Below, in pieces: positions 8,616 to 16,827 of a DNA stretch of 64,000 nucleotides. Below the pieces are notes generated by a model. It had not been told where the DNA came from. It saw only the letters and a list, made by a program, of their open reading frames with translations, and did no database searches. Position numbers and translations under genes: made by a program. Position 1 is the first letter of the stretch. Each line of letters begins with the position of its first letter. This stretch comes from JAJRRS01 sp965230275 (lineage in GTDB: Bacteria; Planctomycetota; Phycisphaerae; Phycisphaerales; Phycisphaeraceae): contig CBDDKO010000002.1 of NCBI GenBank assembly GCA_965230275.1, positions 3,534,001-3,598,000 of the forward strand, in the 5' to 3' direction.

Positions 8616-9314
8616 TCAGGCGTTGGCGTGCTTGGTCTGCCTAACCCCTATCCAGACAAGCACTTCAAACCACATCATGGCCACCGCGGCGATCAGCACT
8701 AATAGGGCCCAGCTCTGCCAGGGCTCCCAGGTGCCCAGCAACCGCTGCATCCACCGGTCGATGTACCCATTGGCCACCGCCCGGATGGCCAGCCACATGA
8801 CGAAGGCCGCGGGCACCCAGCCGATCGAGCTGTAGCACGCTAGCCGCTCTGCCAGTCGCATCGGCACCCGCCATCCGCGTCGCCGGGCGAAGTACGCCAC
8901 GCCCAGGGCTTCGATGTAGGTCAGTACGATGACGCTAAGGCACACACTGATACCTTGTATCAGCACCCACGCCTGGCCCTTGGGAGCGATTGCCCAAGCG
9001 AGCATTGACCAGGTCACACCGATCGCCGCCGCGGTCAGAAACAGGAACAGCCTGGGGTTTGTGTTTGTGCCGTCCGCTCGCATTCTCCGGAAGAATCGGC
9101 CGGGTCGGAGCATCAGGGCGATGATGATATTGAAGGCCGCTTGTGGTGACGGTTTCGTTTGCCACGCCGGGCCGGTGCGATGGATCGGTGAACTCGCCGC
9201 GATCGGCAAACCACATTCCGGGCAATCGCCGTCGGGATTCAGGCCCTTCAGCGCGTACCCGCAATCTTCGCATAGTGTGTTCGGGCCGGGGTAGGGGGTG
9301 GTGGGGCGGGTCAC
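8616..9314 (-). CDS. Zinc-ribbon membrane protein, Yip1-like
   Basis: 232 residues. An N-terminal zinc ribbon (CEDCGYALKGL about 15-25, then CPECGLP about 33-39) is of the type found fused to many planctomycete membrane proteins. After a linker containing the RPGRFFRRM segment come about four to five membrane helices (from about residue 88 to 225). The overall shape suggests a Yip1/DUF1282-like integral membrane protein, but this is only a resemblance. Function unknown. The gene stands alone, with a 100-base gap to the next minus-strand gene start region. Confidence 0.65.
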   Translation of the reverse strand: MTRPTTPYPGPNTLCEDCGYALKGLNPDGDCPECGLPIAASSPIHRTGPAWQTKPSPQAAFNIIIALMLRPGRFFRRMRADGTNTNPRLFLFLTAAAIGVTWSMLAWAIAPKGQAWVLIQGISVCLSVIVLTYIEALGVAYFARRRGWRVPMRLAERLACYSSIGWVPAAFVMWLAIRAVANGYIDRWMQRLLGTWEPWQSWALLVLIAAVAMMWFEVLVWIGVRQTKHANA

Positions 9315-9402
9315 GGTTTTAGGTCTGAGGGCGGATCAATGACATATGGCACATGCCTGGCATCGTTAAAACCTGTGCCGGGCGGCGTCTATTCCTCACG
9401 GG

Positions 9403-10401
9403 TCATGACAGCACTGCGTGCAGCATACAGGCGAGGTCTTTGGGCTTGTCGCTGGGAGCCAGTTTCAGGTTGTCGCCGAGGCCATTGAGTTCGCCCGCCG
9501 GCCCCGATTGAGACGAAACCGTTGCCGCGCCCGATCCGGCGATACGACGCAGGCCCAGGCCGCCGGCGTCCCGGCCGATCGCAAGCACGGCATCGCACGC
9601 GCCAGCCAGCCGCCAGGGTCGGACCGCCTCGGCGTCCTGGATGATAAGCAGGCTGGATGTCTGACGGCCAATCCACGACTCGGCCCGGGTGCGGTGGCGT
9701 TGACCGGGGTGCGTGATCAATGAGACCCGGCAGTGTTCACCGCGGTTGCCAACATAAGCAGAGCAGCCCAGCACCATGACATGGGCCGCTTGCAATGCGC
9801 TGACGAGGTCTGCGTGATCGGAGAGCAGCAGGATGGCCCGATCGTCGTCGCCATCAACGCCCCATCTACGTCTAAGCTCGGCACGCTCTGCATCGGGCAT
9901 GGGTTCAGGGCTGGGTGTGCTGGCTGTGAATGGCTGGGTTTGGCAGGTGAGCCCCTCGTCGCGTAGTCGCGTTGCCAGGACGTGGTTGTCCGCCTGGATG
10001 TGTATGGCTGATTGATGCTTCGACCTCAATCGGCGCAACTGTGTTATCTGCTTCGGGGTAGGGGTGTGCGTGAGCATCAGGCGGATGTCACGGCGTTTGA
10101 ATACAAGCGCTGCTGCTTGAAGCGCGCCGGTGGACCAGCAGGTGACGCTGCCCGCGTTCGGCCGGGTTTGTGCGTCTCTACGTAAACGATGCAGACCCAG
10201 CAGCGCTTGGCCGTACGGCGCGGCTATGTGATGCAGGCGCTCGATGCCGGCTTGGGTTGCTTCGTGCGTGAAGGACCGGCTGCCCAGTACCAGCAGCGTG
10301 TCGTCGTGGTTATGTGAGGTGGACATGGTCGCTTGGATAGCGTCCAGGACCGCCGGGCAGGCTTGAGTGTTATGGGTATCGATCAGGTGGAGCGTCGGCA
10401 T
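9403..10401 (-). CDS. Uncharacterised protein, possibly glycosyltransferase-like
   Basis: 332 residues, soluble, without signal peptide. The N-terminal half alternates hydrophobic strands and helices (DTLLVLGSRS, IRLMLTHTPTPKQI, AIHIQADNHVLATRLRDEGL). The C-terminal half holds LLIIQDAEAVRPWRLAGACDAVLAIGRDAGGLGLRRIAGSG, which resembles the donor-binding part of GT-B glycosyltransferases, where a small-residue loop follows an A(C/G)D stretch. The canonical E-x7-E motif is not evident, so this is weak. It lies between a membrane protein gene and the lipoprotein operon with no overlap to either. Confidence 0.5.
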   Translation of the reverse strand: MPTLHLIDTHNTQACPAVLDAIQATMSTSHNHDDTLLVLGSRSFTHEATQAGIERLHHIAAPYGQALLGLHRLRRDAQTRPNAGSVTCWSTGALQAAALVFKRRDIRLMLTHTPTPKQITQLRRLRSKHQSAIHIQADNHVLATRLRDEGLTCQTQPFTASTPSPEPMPDAERAELRRRWGVDGDDDRAILLLSDHADLVSALQAAHVMVLGCSAYVGNRGEHCRVSLITHPGQRHRTRAESWIGRQTSSLLIIQDAEAVRPWRLAGACDAVLAIGRDAGGLGLRRIAGSGAATVSSQSGPAGELNGLGDNLKLAPSDKPKDLACMLHAVLS

Positions 10402-10446
10402 CGGCGGGATCAGATATGGCGCGAGGGTCTATGAGCGTATGGGAAG

Positions 10447-11130
10447 TCACTCGGCGTCGGGCGGGAGGTGCTTGTAGAAAAGCTGCGCTACTTCCAGGCC
10501 GATGCGCTCGGACAACGATCGTGCCAGCATCGGCAGGGCGTGTCGGCGTGTTTCGTCGAGCGTCTGGCTTTTCATGGTGACCCGCATCGGGTGGCCGGGC
10601 TGGACGGCGGCGCCGGGTAGTGTGTTGTCGTGGGTGGGGAACAGGCGTTTGCCCGTGTCGGCGTCGATGATTTTCACTTCCAGCTCGGCCGTCGGCTCGT
10701 AATAGGTGTTCTTGCTTTGCAGGTTCACCGACTTGACCATGACGTGGATCACCTGCGCCGCGCCCAGTTCCTGGCCGATCCGATCGATCGGCGTGGCGGC
10801 GTACTTGTCGCCCAGCCCGGCCGCGTAGGTGGAAAGCCGGTCTTGTGGGATCGTGGCCGCTTCGGTGAAGACTTCATTTTGCTTCAGGTGGAACCCGACG
10901 TTGGCACCGACCACGGTGGCGTTGTTCGGGTTTCCCAGCAGCTGCTTGGGGTCGTCGACGATGACAAGCGTCGGCTGGTCAGCCAGTGTGTAGATCGCCT
11001 CGATCTTCGGCGGGCCCGTGATGACGTAGGAGACGAACGCGGGCCCTTCGCAGCCAATGCCGGCAAGGCACGCCAGCATCACCAACAACAGCGGGCATCC
11101 GCTTCGGCCGATTGCGCCTGACACCATCAC
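10447..11130 (-). CDS. Lipoprotein, last gene of the DUF2752 operon
   Basis: 227 residues with a lipoprotein signal: a hydrophobic stretch LLLVMLACLAG ending at the lipobox GIGC (Cys about 27). The mature part has a repeating alpha/beta pattern (PTLVIVDDP, then IGQELGAAQVIHVMVKSV) that parallels the preceding lipoprotein (VAVMVSAD, then LARHMDVDKIVLVDLIEF), suggesting the two are paralogues. The pattern recalls small CsgG-like outer-membrane-associated lipoproteins, but this is inference. Its ATG overlaps the stop of the upstream gene (ATGA at 11127-11130), which implies translational coupling. Confidence 0.65.
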   Translation of the reverse strand: MMVSGAIGRSGCPLLLVMLACLAGIGCEGPAFVSYVITGPPKIEAIYTLADQPTLVIVDDPKQLLGNPNNATVVGANVGFHLKQNEVFTEAATIPQDRLSTYAAGLGDKYAATPIDRIGQELGAAQVIHVMVKSVNLQSKNTYYEPTAELEVKIIDADTGKRLFPTHDNTLPGAAVQPGHPMRVTMKSQTLDETRRHALPMLARSLSERIGLEVAQLFYKHLPPDAE

Positions 11131-11762
11131 TCGTTTACCTCGATCTGGTGGTCGTAGAACAGCCCGGCGCTGCTGCGGGCAAACAGGAACACCATGCCTA
11201 ATTGGATGGTGTCGCTATCCGAGTCGATGATGCCTACCGAGCTTTTCTCGGGGAACTGGGCTGAGACGGTGTTCTGGAAGACAAGGTTGTCGGGGTCATC
11301 GGCGTGGGCGTCGATGACGCCGACGTTGCCGGTGATCAGCCCCTGCCAGATGTGGGCGTTGCCCGGTTCGTGGGTCTGGAACTCGATCAGGTCGACCAGG
11401 ACGATCTTGTCGACGTCCATGTGCCTGGCTAGTTCGCTGTAGCGCATGTTCATCCAGTAGGGGTTGGCCTTTTGGAACTCGGTGATCTGGTCAGGGATGG
11501 TGGTCGTGACGCCCGGCACGTTGATGGCGAGTTTTTTTGTCACGGCCCGGCACACGATCTCCTGAGCCTGGGGGTATTGGTAGAGCATGTGGCTGTCCGC
11601 CGAGACCATCACCGCGACGCGCTGGTTCGCCAGCCCGAGATACTCGGCCGGGACATCGACGGTCGTGGTTCTTTCGGACAGCGGTTCACAGCCCAGGCCC
11701 AGCAGGCACAGGCCGCAGGTCCAGGCGAGGATCAACACGCTACGGCTGAAACGTCTATTCAT
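11127..11762 (-). CDS. Lipoprotein, middle gene of the DUF2752 operon
   Basis: 211 residues starting MNRRFSRSVLILAW, with a lipobox at LLGLGC (Cys about 24). The mature protein contains LANQRVAVMVSADS and a MDVDKIVLVDLIEF strand-helix pattern shared with its downstream neighbour. The start at 11762 is chosen over the open frame to 11810 because it places a normal lipoprotein signal at the N-terminus and overlaps the preceding stop codon by four bases. It is probably exported and anchored in the outer or inner membrane. Function unknown. Confidence 0.68.
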   Translation of the reverse strand: MNRRFSRSVLILAWTCGLCLLGLGCEPLSERTTTVDVPAEYLGLANQRVAVMVSADSHMLYQYPQAQEIVCRAVTKKLAINVPGVTTTIPDQITEFQKANPYWMNMRYSELARHMDVDKIVLVDLIEFQTHEPGNAHIWQGLITGNVGVIDAHADDPDNLVFQNTVSAQFPEKSSVGIIDSDSDTIQLGMVFLFARSSAGLFYDHQIEVNE

Positions 11763-12244
11763 ATCCCGGCTCCGAATAACCCGGTGTGGATCACGATCTT
11801 GTACGCCCACGCGATAATAAGGCCTGCCGCGCCGATAATGATGACCTTTGGTCGAAAGACCGCCCGGCTGATGGGCAGCAGGCTCATGCCGGTGATCAGG
11901 GCGTAGCCGCTGACCACGCAGGCCATCGCGGTAGCTAAGCAGAGCATCGCTCCGGCGGGCTGGTTGAGGAACGATTCGACGAACCGGCCGTGTGCGGCGA
12001 GGCTGAAGCTGGTGGTCATCCCGCAGGTGGCGCAGGGGATGCCGGTGGTTGCTTCCAACCCGCAGGGTTGCAGGCCCAGCGCCTCATGGGTGCCGACGCC
12101 TTGTTGGGTGTTGGGGGTGAGCATAAACGCGGTCATCAGGACGCCGGCGGTGGCGAGGAACACGGCCAGGGCGGGCCATCTGGCGGCCAGGCCGGTCGGC
12201 CCGACGTGCGGTTCGGCGGTGGGTAGGGGGTGGGTCGCTAGCAT
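11759..12244 (-). CDS. DUF2752 membrane protein
   Basis: 161 residues with three likely membrane helices (about 22-42, 98-120, 133-155). The signature CGLEATTGIPCATCGMTTSF (residues 61-80), with two short-spaced cysteines and a (C)G(M)TTSF motif, is diagnostic of DUF2752, a small membrane family with no established function. It is the first gene of a three-gene minus-strand operon with ATGA overlaps. The open frame continues far upstream into sequence antisense to pssA; that part is a shadow, and 12244 is the first ATG giving a sensible N-terminus. Confidence 0.75.
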   Translation of the reverse strand: MLATHPLPTAEPHVGPTGLAARWPALAVFLATAGVLMTAFMLTPNTQQGVGTHEALGLQPCGLEATTGIPCATCGMTTSFSLAAHGRFVESFLNQPAGAMLCLATAMACVVSGYALITGMSLLPISRAVFRPKVIIIGAAGLIIAWAYKIVIHTGLFGAGI

Positions 12245-12298
12245 CCGAATAAGGATACCCCAGGCAAGCAACGAGGCAAAACGCGGTAAGATGGTGGG

Positions 12299-13201
12299 AT
12301 GCTCGATCGTTACCCCGAGGCCGAGGACGACCGCGAACTGTTCGTCGATGAGCCGTTGCCGCCCAAGCTGCACCGGCGAGTCGCCAAGCGTGGGATCGCG
12401 GTGCTGCCGTCGATGTTCACGCTGACGAATCTGCTGTGCGGATTTGCGTCGATCTTTTTCGCGTCGCGTCCCATGCCGCCTGCGGACGACCCGCTGCCGT
12501 TCGGCTGGTCGCCGTTGACGATGGCGGCGGTGTTTATCTTCCTGGGCCTGGCGATGGACGGGCTGGACGGGCGGGTTGCCCGGCTGACGCGCAGCTTCTC
12601 CGACCTGGGGGCGCAGCTCGACTCGATGGCCGACATGGTGACCTTCGGCGTCGCGCCGGCGTTCATGGTCGTGCAGCTGATCGGCGTGCGTGCGCCGTTC
12701 GTGTCGGAGATGAATCCCACGGGCAGCGTGCTGTTCGACCGGCTGGCGGTGGTGTCGGCGTGCATCTACGTGGCTTGTGCGGCGTTGAGGCTTGCCCGCT
12801 ACAACATCGAATCGCCTGATGCCGGTGAGCATGAGCGTGGCCGGTTCAAGGGCTTGCCCTCGCCCGGGGCGGCGGGGACGGTGGCCAGCCTGATCCTGCT
12901 GCATCAGGATTTGCTCGTGAATTATGAGGCGGACCACCTGCTGATCCGGTCGGCGGCGGTGGTCATGGTGTTCATCTGCCTGCTGACCGCGGTGGCCATG
13001 GTCAGCCAGTTCCGCTACGTGCATGTCCTTAACCGTTATGTGCGGGGGCGTGTGCCGTTTGTGACGTTCGCCAAAGCGGTGATCATTGCGCTGCTGCTGG
13101 TGGTCTGGCTGCAACCCACGTTGGCGGCGGGCTTCGTGATCTACGCGCTGTCCGCGCCGGTGGTGTGGAGTTACCACCAGTTGATGAGGCACAAAGGGTA
13201 G
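12299..13201 (+). CDS. pssA: CDP-diacylglycerol--serine O-phosphatidyltransferase
   Basis: 300 residues. The CDP-alcohol phosphatidyltransferase signature is complete: DGLDGRVARL, then about eight residues, G, three residues, DSMAD (about residues 85-116), matching D-G-x2-A/G-R-x(8,9)-G-x3-D-x3-D. Six to seven membrane helices surround it. The enzyme makes phosphatidylserine from CDP-diacylglycerol and serine, the first step to phosphatidylethanolamine. The preceding LPSMFTLTNLLCGFASI segment is typical of the PssA branch. The start at 12299 leaves only 54 bases to the divergent DUF2752 operon, so promoters must be closely packed. Confidence 0.9.
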   Translation: MLDRYPEAEDDRELFVDEPLPPKLHRRVAKRGIAVLPSMFTLTNLLCGFASIFFASRPMPPADDPLPFGWSPLTMAAVFIFLGLAMDGLDGRVARLTRSFSDLGAQLDSMADMVTFGVAPAFMVVQLIGVRAPFVSEMNPTGSVLFDRLAVVSACIYVACAALRLARYNIESPDAGEHERGRFKGLPSPGAAGTVASLILLHQDLLVNYEADHLLIRSAAVVMVFICLLTAVAMVSQFRYVHVLNRYVRGRVPFVTFAKAVIIALLLVVWLQPTLAAGFVIYALSAPVVWSYHQLMRHKG

Positions 13202-13307
13202 GACGGGGGTGTGGTTGGGGGCCACGTCCGCGTTGCGGGCGGGCTATGACCTTTTGGATGCACATTCCATGTAGAAGCTGACTACCTGCTACACGGTTGT
13301 GGGGCTA

Positions 13308-13580
13308 TCACTCTTCGTCAAATTTACTGAGTACCAGCTTGGTCAGGGCGTCGACGGCCTGCTCGGCGTCGGGGCCTTCGGCCTGGATGTGCAGTTCGCT
13401 GCCGGCGGTCGCGGCGAGCATCATCAGCTGCATGATGCTCTTGCCGTCCACGACCTGGCCGTCCTTGGTGACCTGGATATCACTCTTGAACCCGCTTGCG
13501 GTATCGACGAACGACATCGCCGGCCTGGCGTGCAGGCCGAGCTTGTTGGTGATGGTGACTTGGGTGGAAGCGGTATCCAA
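13308..13580 (-). CDS. ptsH: HPr phosphocarrier protein
   Basis: 90 residues, the normal HPr length. The phosphorylation site is His17 in LGLHARPA, and the regulatory-site region DGKSIMQLMML (Ser48) is present. HPr shuttles phosphate from enzyme I to EIIA domains. It is the last gene of a minus-strand set DUF502-hpf-ptsN-ptsH. With no sugar permease nearby, a regulatory (PTS-Ntr-like) role is likelier than sugar import, though a serine kinase gene is not in the window. Confidence 0.92.
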   Translation of the reverse strand: MDTASTQVTITNKLGLHARPAMSFVDTASGFKSDIQVTKDGQVVDGKSIMQLMMLAATAGSELHIQAEGPDAEQAVDALTKLVLSKFDEE

Positions 13581-13615
13581 TGCTTGGCGTCTCGGGTTCG
13601 TACGTGTTCGATGGC

Positions 13616-14092
13616 TTACCCGGCCAGCTGCTGGGTATCGGCTTCGTGCAGCAGGTCCTTGATCGCTTCGGCGGTGGTCGCCTGACGCAGGAACCGGCGG
13701 AAGTTGTCTTTCTGGAGGTTGGAGAAGATGTTCTCCATGGCCTTGAGGTGCTCGTCGGGCTTGTCTTTGGGCGAGACCAGGAGCACGATGGAGTAGACCG
13801 GTGCCTTGTCCAGTGCGTTGAAGTCCACGCCCTTCTGGCTGACGCCGATCGCGGCGACCATCTTGTCGATCTTGTCGTGCTTGACGTGTGGGACGGCGAC
13901 GCCTTTGCCGAAGCCGGTCGAGCCGTGCTTCTCGCGGCCGATGATCTCCTTGACCAGTTCGTCGCGGAGTTTTTTAGGGATGCCGCCCGCGGCGACGATC
14001 GCGTCGACCAGTTCGGTGATCACGTCGTCCCGTTCGGTGGAGGCCAGTTCGGGGATCAGTGCGTCGGGTAGTACGAAGTCCAGGAGCTTCAT
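13616..14092 (-). CDS. ptsN: PTS EIIA domain protein (PtsN type)
   Basis: 158 residues, a single fructose/mannitol-type EIIA domain. The phosphorylated histidine is His69 in GVAVPHVKH, preceded by the GSTGFGKG loop. Proteins of this length without EIIB/EIIC partners act as phosphorylation-dependent regulators (PtsN/EIIA-Ntr). Neighbours hpf (upstream) and ptsH (downstream) reproduce the gene order seen around rpoN in proteobacteria, but no rpoN is present here. Confidence 0.88.
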   Translation of the reverse strand: MKLLDFVLPDALIPELASTERDDVITELVDAIVAAGGIPKKLRDELVKEIIGREKHGSTGFGKGVAVPHVKHDKIDKMVAAIGVSQKGVDFNALDKAPVYSIVLLVSPKDKPDEHLKAMENIFSNLQKDNFRRFLRQATTAEAIKDLLHEADTQQLAG

Positions 14093-14142
14093 CGGTTGTG
14101 TTCTCGCGTGGCGTGGCTCGCCGGGTAATGATTCTGATCGCG

Positions 14143-14454
14143 TTAACGTGCGGGGTTGTGCTTGTGGTTTTTGACTTTTTGTTTGTGTTCGCTGAGCCGG
14201 CGTTCGAGCTTGTCGTGGGCCAGGTCGATCGTGGCATACAGGTCTTCGCCGTGGTTGGTGGCGATGAACGGCTCGTGGTGGCCGACGTGGACGATGATTT
14301 CGATTTCAAACTCACTGGACTGGGTCTTGTCCGCGATGACTTCCACACGCTGAATCTGGTCGTAGTACTTGCTCAGCTTGCTGACCTTCTGCTCGGCGTA
14401 CTCCCGGATCGGTTCGGTGATGTCCAGGTGCTTGCCGCTGACGATGATATCCAT
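14143..14454 (-). CDS. hpf: Ribosome hibernation-promoting factor, short form
   Basis: 103 residues, so the short HPF/YfiA form without the C-terminal dimerisation domain. The fold is clear: MDIIVSGKHLDITEPIREYAEQKVSKL, then the second strand-helix ending in LYATIDLAHDKLERRLSEHK. The family binds the 30S decoding centre and silences ribosomes in stationary phase. It precedes ptsN by 50 bases and follows the DUF502 gene by 27 bases on the same strand. Confidence 0.92.
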   Translation of the reverse strand: MDIIVSGKHLDITEPIREYAEQKVSKLSKYYDQIQRVEVIADKTQSSEFEIEIIVHVGHHEPFIATNHGEDLYATIDLAHDKLERRLSEHKQKVKNHKHNPAR

Positions 14455-14481
14455 AGATACGCTCCCTTAGTGGGGTGACTC

Positions 14482-15495
14482 CTACGCCGACGTGGCCGGC
14501 GGGTCTTGCTCCGTGTCTGCCGGGCGCTGCCCGCCGTTGCCGGCACCAAATAGCCCGGGCTTGTTGCCGATCTGCTGACCGGGTGGGATCAGGACGCCGC
14601 CTGACACGGCGAACTTGATCGCCTCTTCTATTGTAATGGGTAAATCGATCGTGTCCGCTTTGGGCACGGTGATCACGTAACCGGTGAAAGGCGTAGGGCT
14701 TGAGGGGATGAAGACCGTCAGGCACTGGACCCCGGCCTTGGCCTGGATCAGCGACATCGTCTCACCCGTGACCAGGCCCACGGACCACAGGCCCTTACGG
14801 GGGTATTCCACGGCGACGACGGCGCTGAACTGCGGCCGTTTCTCGGCACCGACGAAGAAGTCGGTCACCTGCTTGATCGCCGGGTAAATGTTCCGGATCA
14901 GCGGCACCCGATGCACCAGTTCCTCGCCCTTGTGGTATAGCCGTCGGCCGATGAAGCTACCGACCAGCCAGCCCACGATATAGATCAGCACGACCGCGAT
15001 CACCAGCCCGATAAGGTCCATGATGACCCACGAGCCAATCGTGAATGAGTTCCACCAGCGATTCACCACATTGGTACGGACGATCTGCTCGACATCCGGC
15101 TGGGATTGCATCCAGGCCCGGCGTTGGGTTAACTGACGGGTCTTGTCGTATTCGTCCTCGCCGATCTCATTGCGTACCTGTTCATCGACCAGCCCCCAGG
15201 CGGTTTTCTGTGCGGTGCTCAGGCCGCCGTCTTCCTTGCTCTCTATGCCGAAGACCTCGTCGTAGTCCTCATCCGCCGCCATGGGGTACGGCGAGAACTC
15301 GACCAGCAGGTGCTTGACACCCAGGTTGATCGGGCCGGCGAAGTTTGCCTGCACGAACCCGTAAGCCCAGACGAACAGCCAGATGGTCAGCAGCGTCGGC
15401 AGCAGGATGCCCAGCCCGCGCAGGAAGAACCGGCGGAAGTTGCCCCCGTGGTGGGGAGCGGGCGTCTCGGTGGGTGGCTGCGGGGTGTCGGGCAT
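14482..15495 (-). CDS. DUF502 family membrane protein
   Basis: 337 residues. A proline- and histidine-containing N-terminus is followed by FRRFFLRGLGILLPTLLTIWL (first membrane helix, about 21-45), a typical DUF502 opening. A roughly 110-residue insert separates it from a second hydrophobic helix (about 155-180). The core then runs GEELVHRVPLIRNIYPAIKQV and ends in a soluble domain with the VFIPSSPTPFTGYVITVP segment characteristic of the family. Function is unknown; plant relatives (LCV) suggest a role in membrane trafficking, which may not apply here. It heads the hpf-ptsN-ptsH set. Confidence 0.85.
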   Translation of the reverse strand: MPDTPQPPTETPAPHHGGNFRRFFLRGLGILLPTLLTIWLFVWAYGFVQANFAGPINLGVKHLLVEFSPYPMAADEDYDEVFGIESKEDGGLSTAQKTAWGLVDEQVRNEIGEDEYDKTRQLTQRRAWMQSQPDVEQIVRTNVVNRWWNSFTIGSWVIMDLIGLVIAVVLIYIVGWLVGSFIGRRLYHKGEELVHRVPLIRNIYPAIKQVTDFFVGAEKRPQFSAVVAVEYPRKGLWSVGLVTGETMSLIQAKAGVQCLTVFIPSSPTPFTGYVITVPKADTIDLPITIEEAIKFAVSGGVLIPPGQQIGNKPGLFGAGNGGQRPADTEQDPPATSA

Positions 15496-15589
15496 TCGGG
15501 GTGCGGCTACTCGCTACATAAGGGGGGACATGCAAGAATAGAGGCGCAGGGCCCGCCGGTCAACGCCGAGCCGGGGAACCTTGGATGGC

Positions 15590-16750
15590 TTATTCGTAAG
15601 CGGCTTTCTCACTATCCAGCGTGATCCGGTGCACCGCGCGGATCGGCGTGGGGACGGGCATCCCCAGGAACGAGGCCTTGACCTGGCCGCCGAGGACCAC
15701 GGCGGATCGGCCATCTAAAAAGCCGGCCGCGTCGTCGTGGGCAATCGGCGTGTCGGGCAGGCGGGTGACCGTAAGTGTTCTCGGGTTCAGCCGGAAGGCG
15801 TCAGTCAGTTCCGTGTCTCTGCCCGCGTGCTGGGATTCCCCGCCGACCACGACGATCCCGCCCGGTGTGGGGATCGCCAGGTGATCCGCCATGCCTCCGG
15901 CCAGCCCGAGTGCCGGGCCTTCAACAAGCCGATCCCCGGCGTCCGGGTCCAGAGAGAGCAGCCAGCTTCGGTCGGTCGTTTCACCCGTGCTGCTCTGCCC
16001 GCCGATCACCCACAGTCGGCCGTCGGGCAGCTTCACCATCGCCAGGTCGTCCAGCGCCATGGGCAGCCGGACTCTCAGCATCGTGCTTTCCCCGGCCTGC
16101 AGGTCCACCCGTTCGAATGTTGCGTTGTTCACCCCGCCGGCGACCAGGATCGTCCCGTCGTCGAGCATCACCGAGGTGTGCCCGCTTCGGCGTTGGCGCA
16201 GCGGCATCTGGGTTTCCCAGGTTTCGTTCTCCGGATCGAAAATGGCCACGATGTGTACGCCCACCGATACGACGCGCCCGTCTCCGAGCATGTGCAGCGT
16301 CGGCGTCCGGCTGATGATCGGCAGTTCCGCGGTTAATTCACATGAGGTCAGGTCGGCCGAGATCAGCTCGCAGCTGGCGGTGGTGACCGGGCCGGTGGCC
16401 GGTTCGCGTTTGCGTCCGCCGACGATGAGGATACGCCCGTCTTGAAGCGTGATCTGCGCGTGTTGGTAGCGTGCGTGGACCAGCGCGGTGGAGACCCGCC
16501 AGGTCATGGTGTCCAGGTCCAATACCTGCACAGCCTTCGTCGAACCGCTACCCAGCACGACCCCGCCGGTCACGACGGCGTTGCGTCCCTGCAGGCTGAG
16601 CGCCGGTGCCGCCACCGCCACGGGCATGTCCGGCAAGCGTTCCCAGGTCTGTGCGTGCGTGACCGACGTCATAGTGCACATGGTCGCACACACCAAGCAG
16701 ATTATCAGCCGCGCATAAACGCGAATGAACACAGATGCTGGACATAACAT
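15590..16750 (-). CDS. Secreted Kelch-like repeat protein
   Basis: About 386 residues from the ATG at 16750 (open to 16810). Repeats of the Kelch type occur through the protein: GRNAVVTGGVVLGSGST, DGRILIVGGRKREP, DGTILVAGGVNNAT, DGRLWVIGGQSSTGE, GGIVVVGGESQHAG and DGRSAVVLGGQ. These predict a beta-propeller. A hydrophobic signal-like segment (LIICLVCATMCTM, ending VTHAQ) precedes the domain, so it is probably exported. The extreme N-terminus is encoded within a short repeat element (16701-16822), so the start is uncertain. It follows tyrS on the same strand. Ligand unknown. Confidence 0.7.
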   Translation of the reverse strand: MLCPASVFIRVYARLIICLVCATMCTMTSVTHAQTWERLPDMPVAVAAPALSLQGRNAVVTGGVVLGSGSTKAVQVLDLDTMTWRVSTALVHARYQHAQITLQDGRILIVGGRKREPATGPVTTASCELISADLTSCELTAELPIISRTPTLHMLGDGRVVSVGVHIVAIFDPENETWETQMPLRQRRSGHTSVMLDDGTILVAGGVNNATFERVDLQAGESTMLRVRLPMALDDLAMVKLPDGRLWVIGGQSSTGETTDRSWLLSLDPDAGDRLVEGPALGLAGGMADHLAIPTPGGIVVVGGESQHAGRDTELTDAFRLNPRTLTVTRLPDTPIAHDDAAGFLDGRSAVVLGGQVKASFLGMPVPTPIRAVHRITLDSEKAAYE

Positions 16751-16822
16751 AAGCACCGTCCGCAACCCGGCTTCGCTCCGACGCTTTGATTCGCGTGTAT
16801 TGGCGTTCATTTGCGGCTAAAC
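16701..16822. repeat. Inverted pair of 10-bp-period repeats at the 5' end of the Kelch gene
   Basis: On the minus strand (16740-16701) the sequence runs ATCTGTGTTC, ATTCGCGTTT, ATGCGCGGCT, GA. On the + strand (16790-16819) it runs ATTCGCGTGT, ATTGGCGTTC, ATTTGCGGCT, AA. Each arm is thus three degenerate 10-base units of the form ATTNGCGTTY ending in GCGGCTRA, and the arms face away from each other around a 50-base centre. The element spans the end of tyrS and the start of the Kelch frame. Confidence 0.65.
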
Positions 16823-16827
16823 AGGAC

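Noticed and set aside
12245..13225. Minus-strand frame continuing upstream of the DUF2752 gene (488 codons in total)
   Set aside because: The upstream part is antisense to pssA, is Arg/His/Gln-rich as expected of a shadow frame, and lacks a start with a ribosome-binding site. Only the 161-residue C-terminal part (11759-12244) matches a family.
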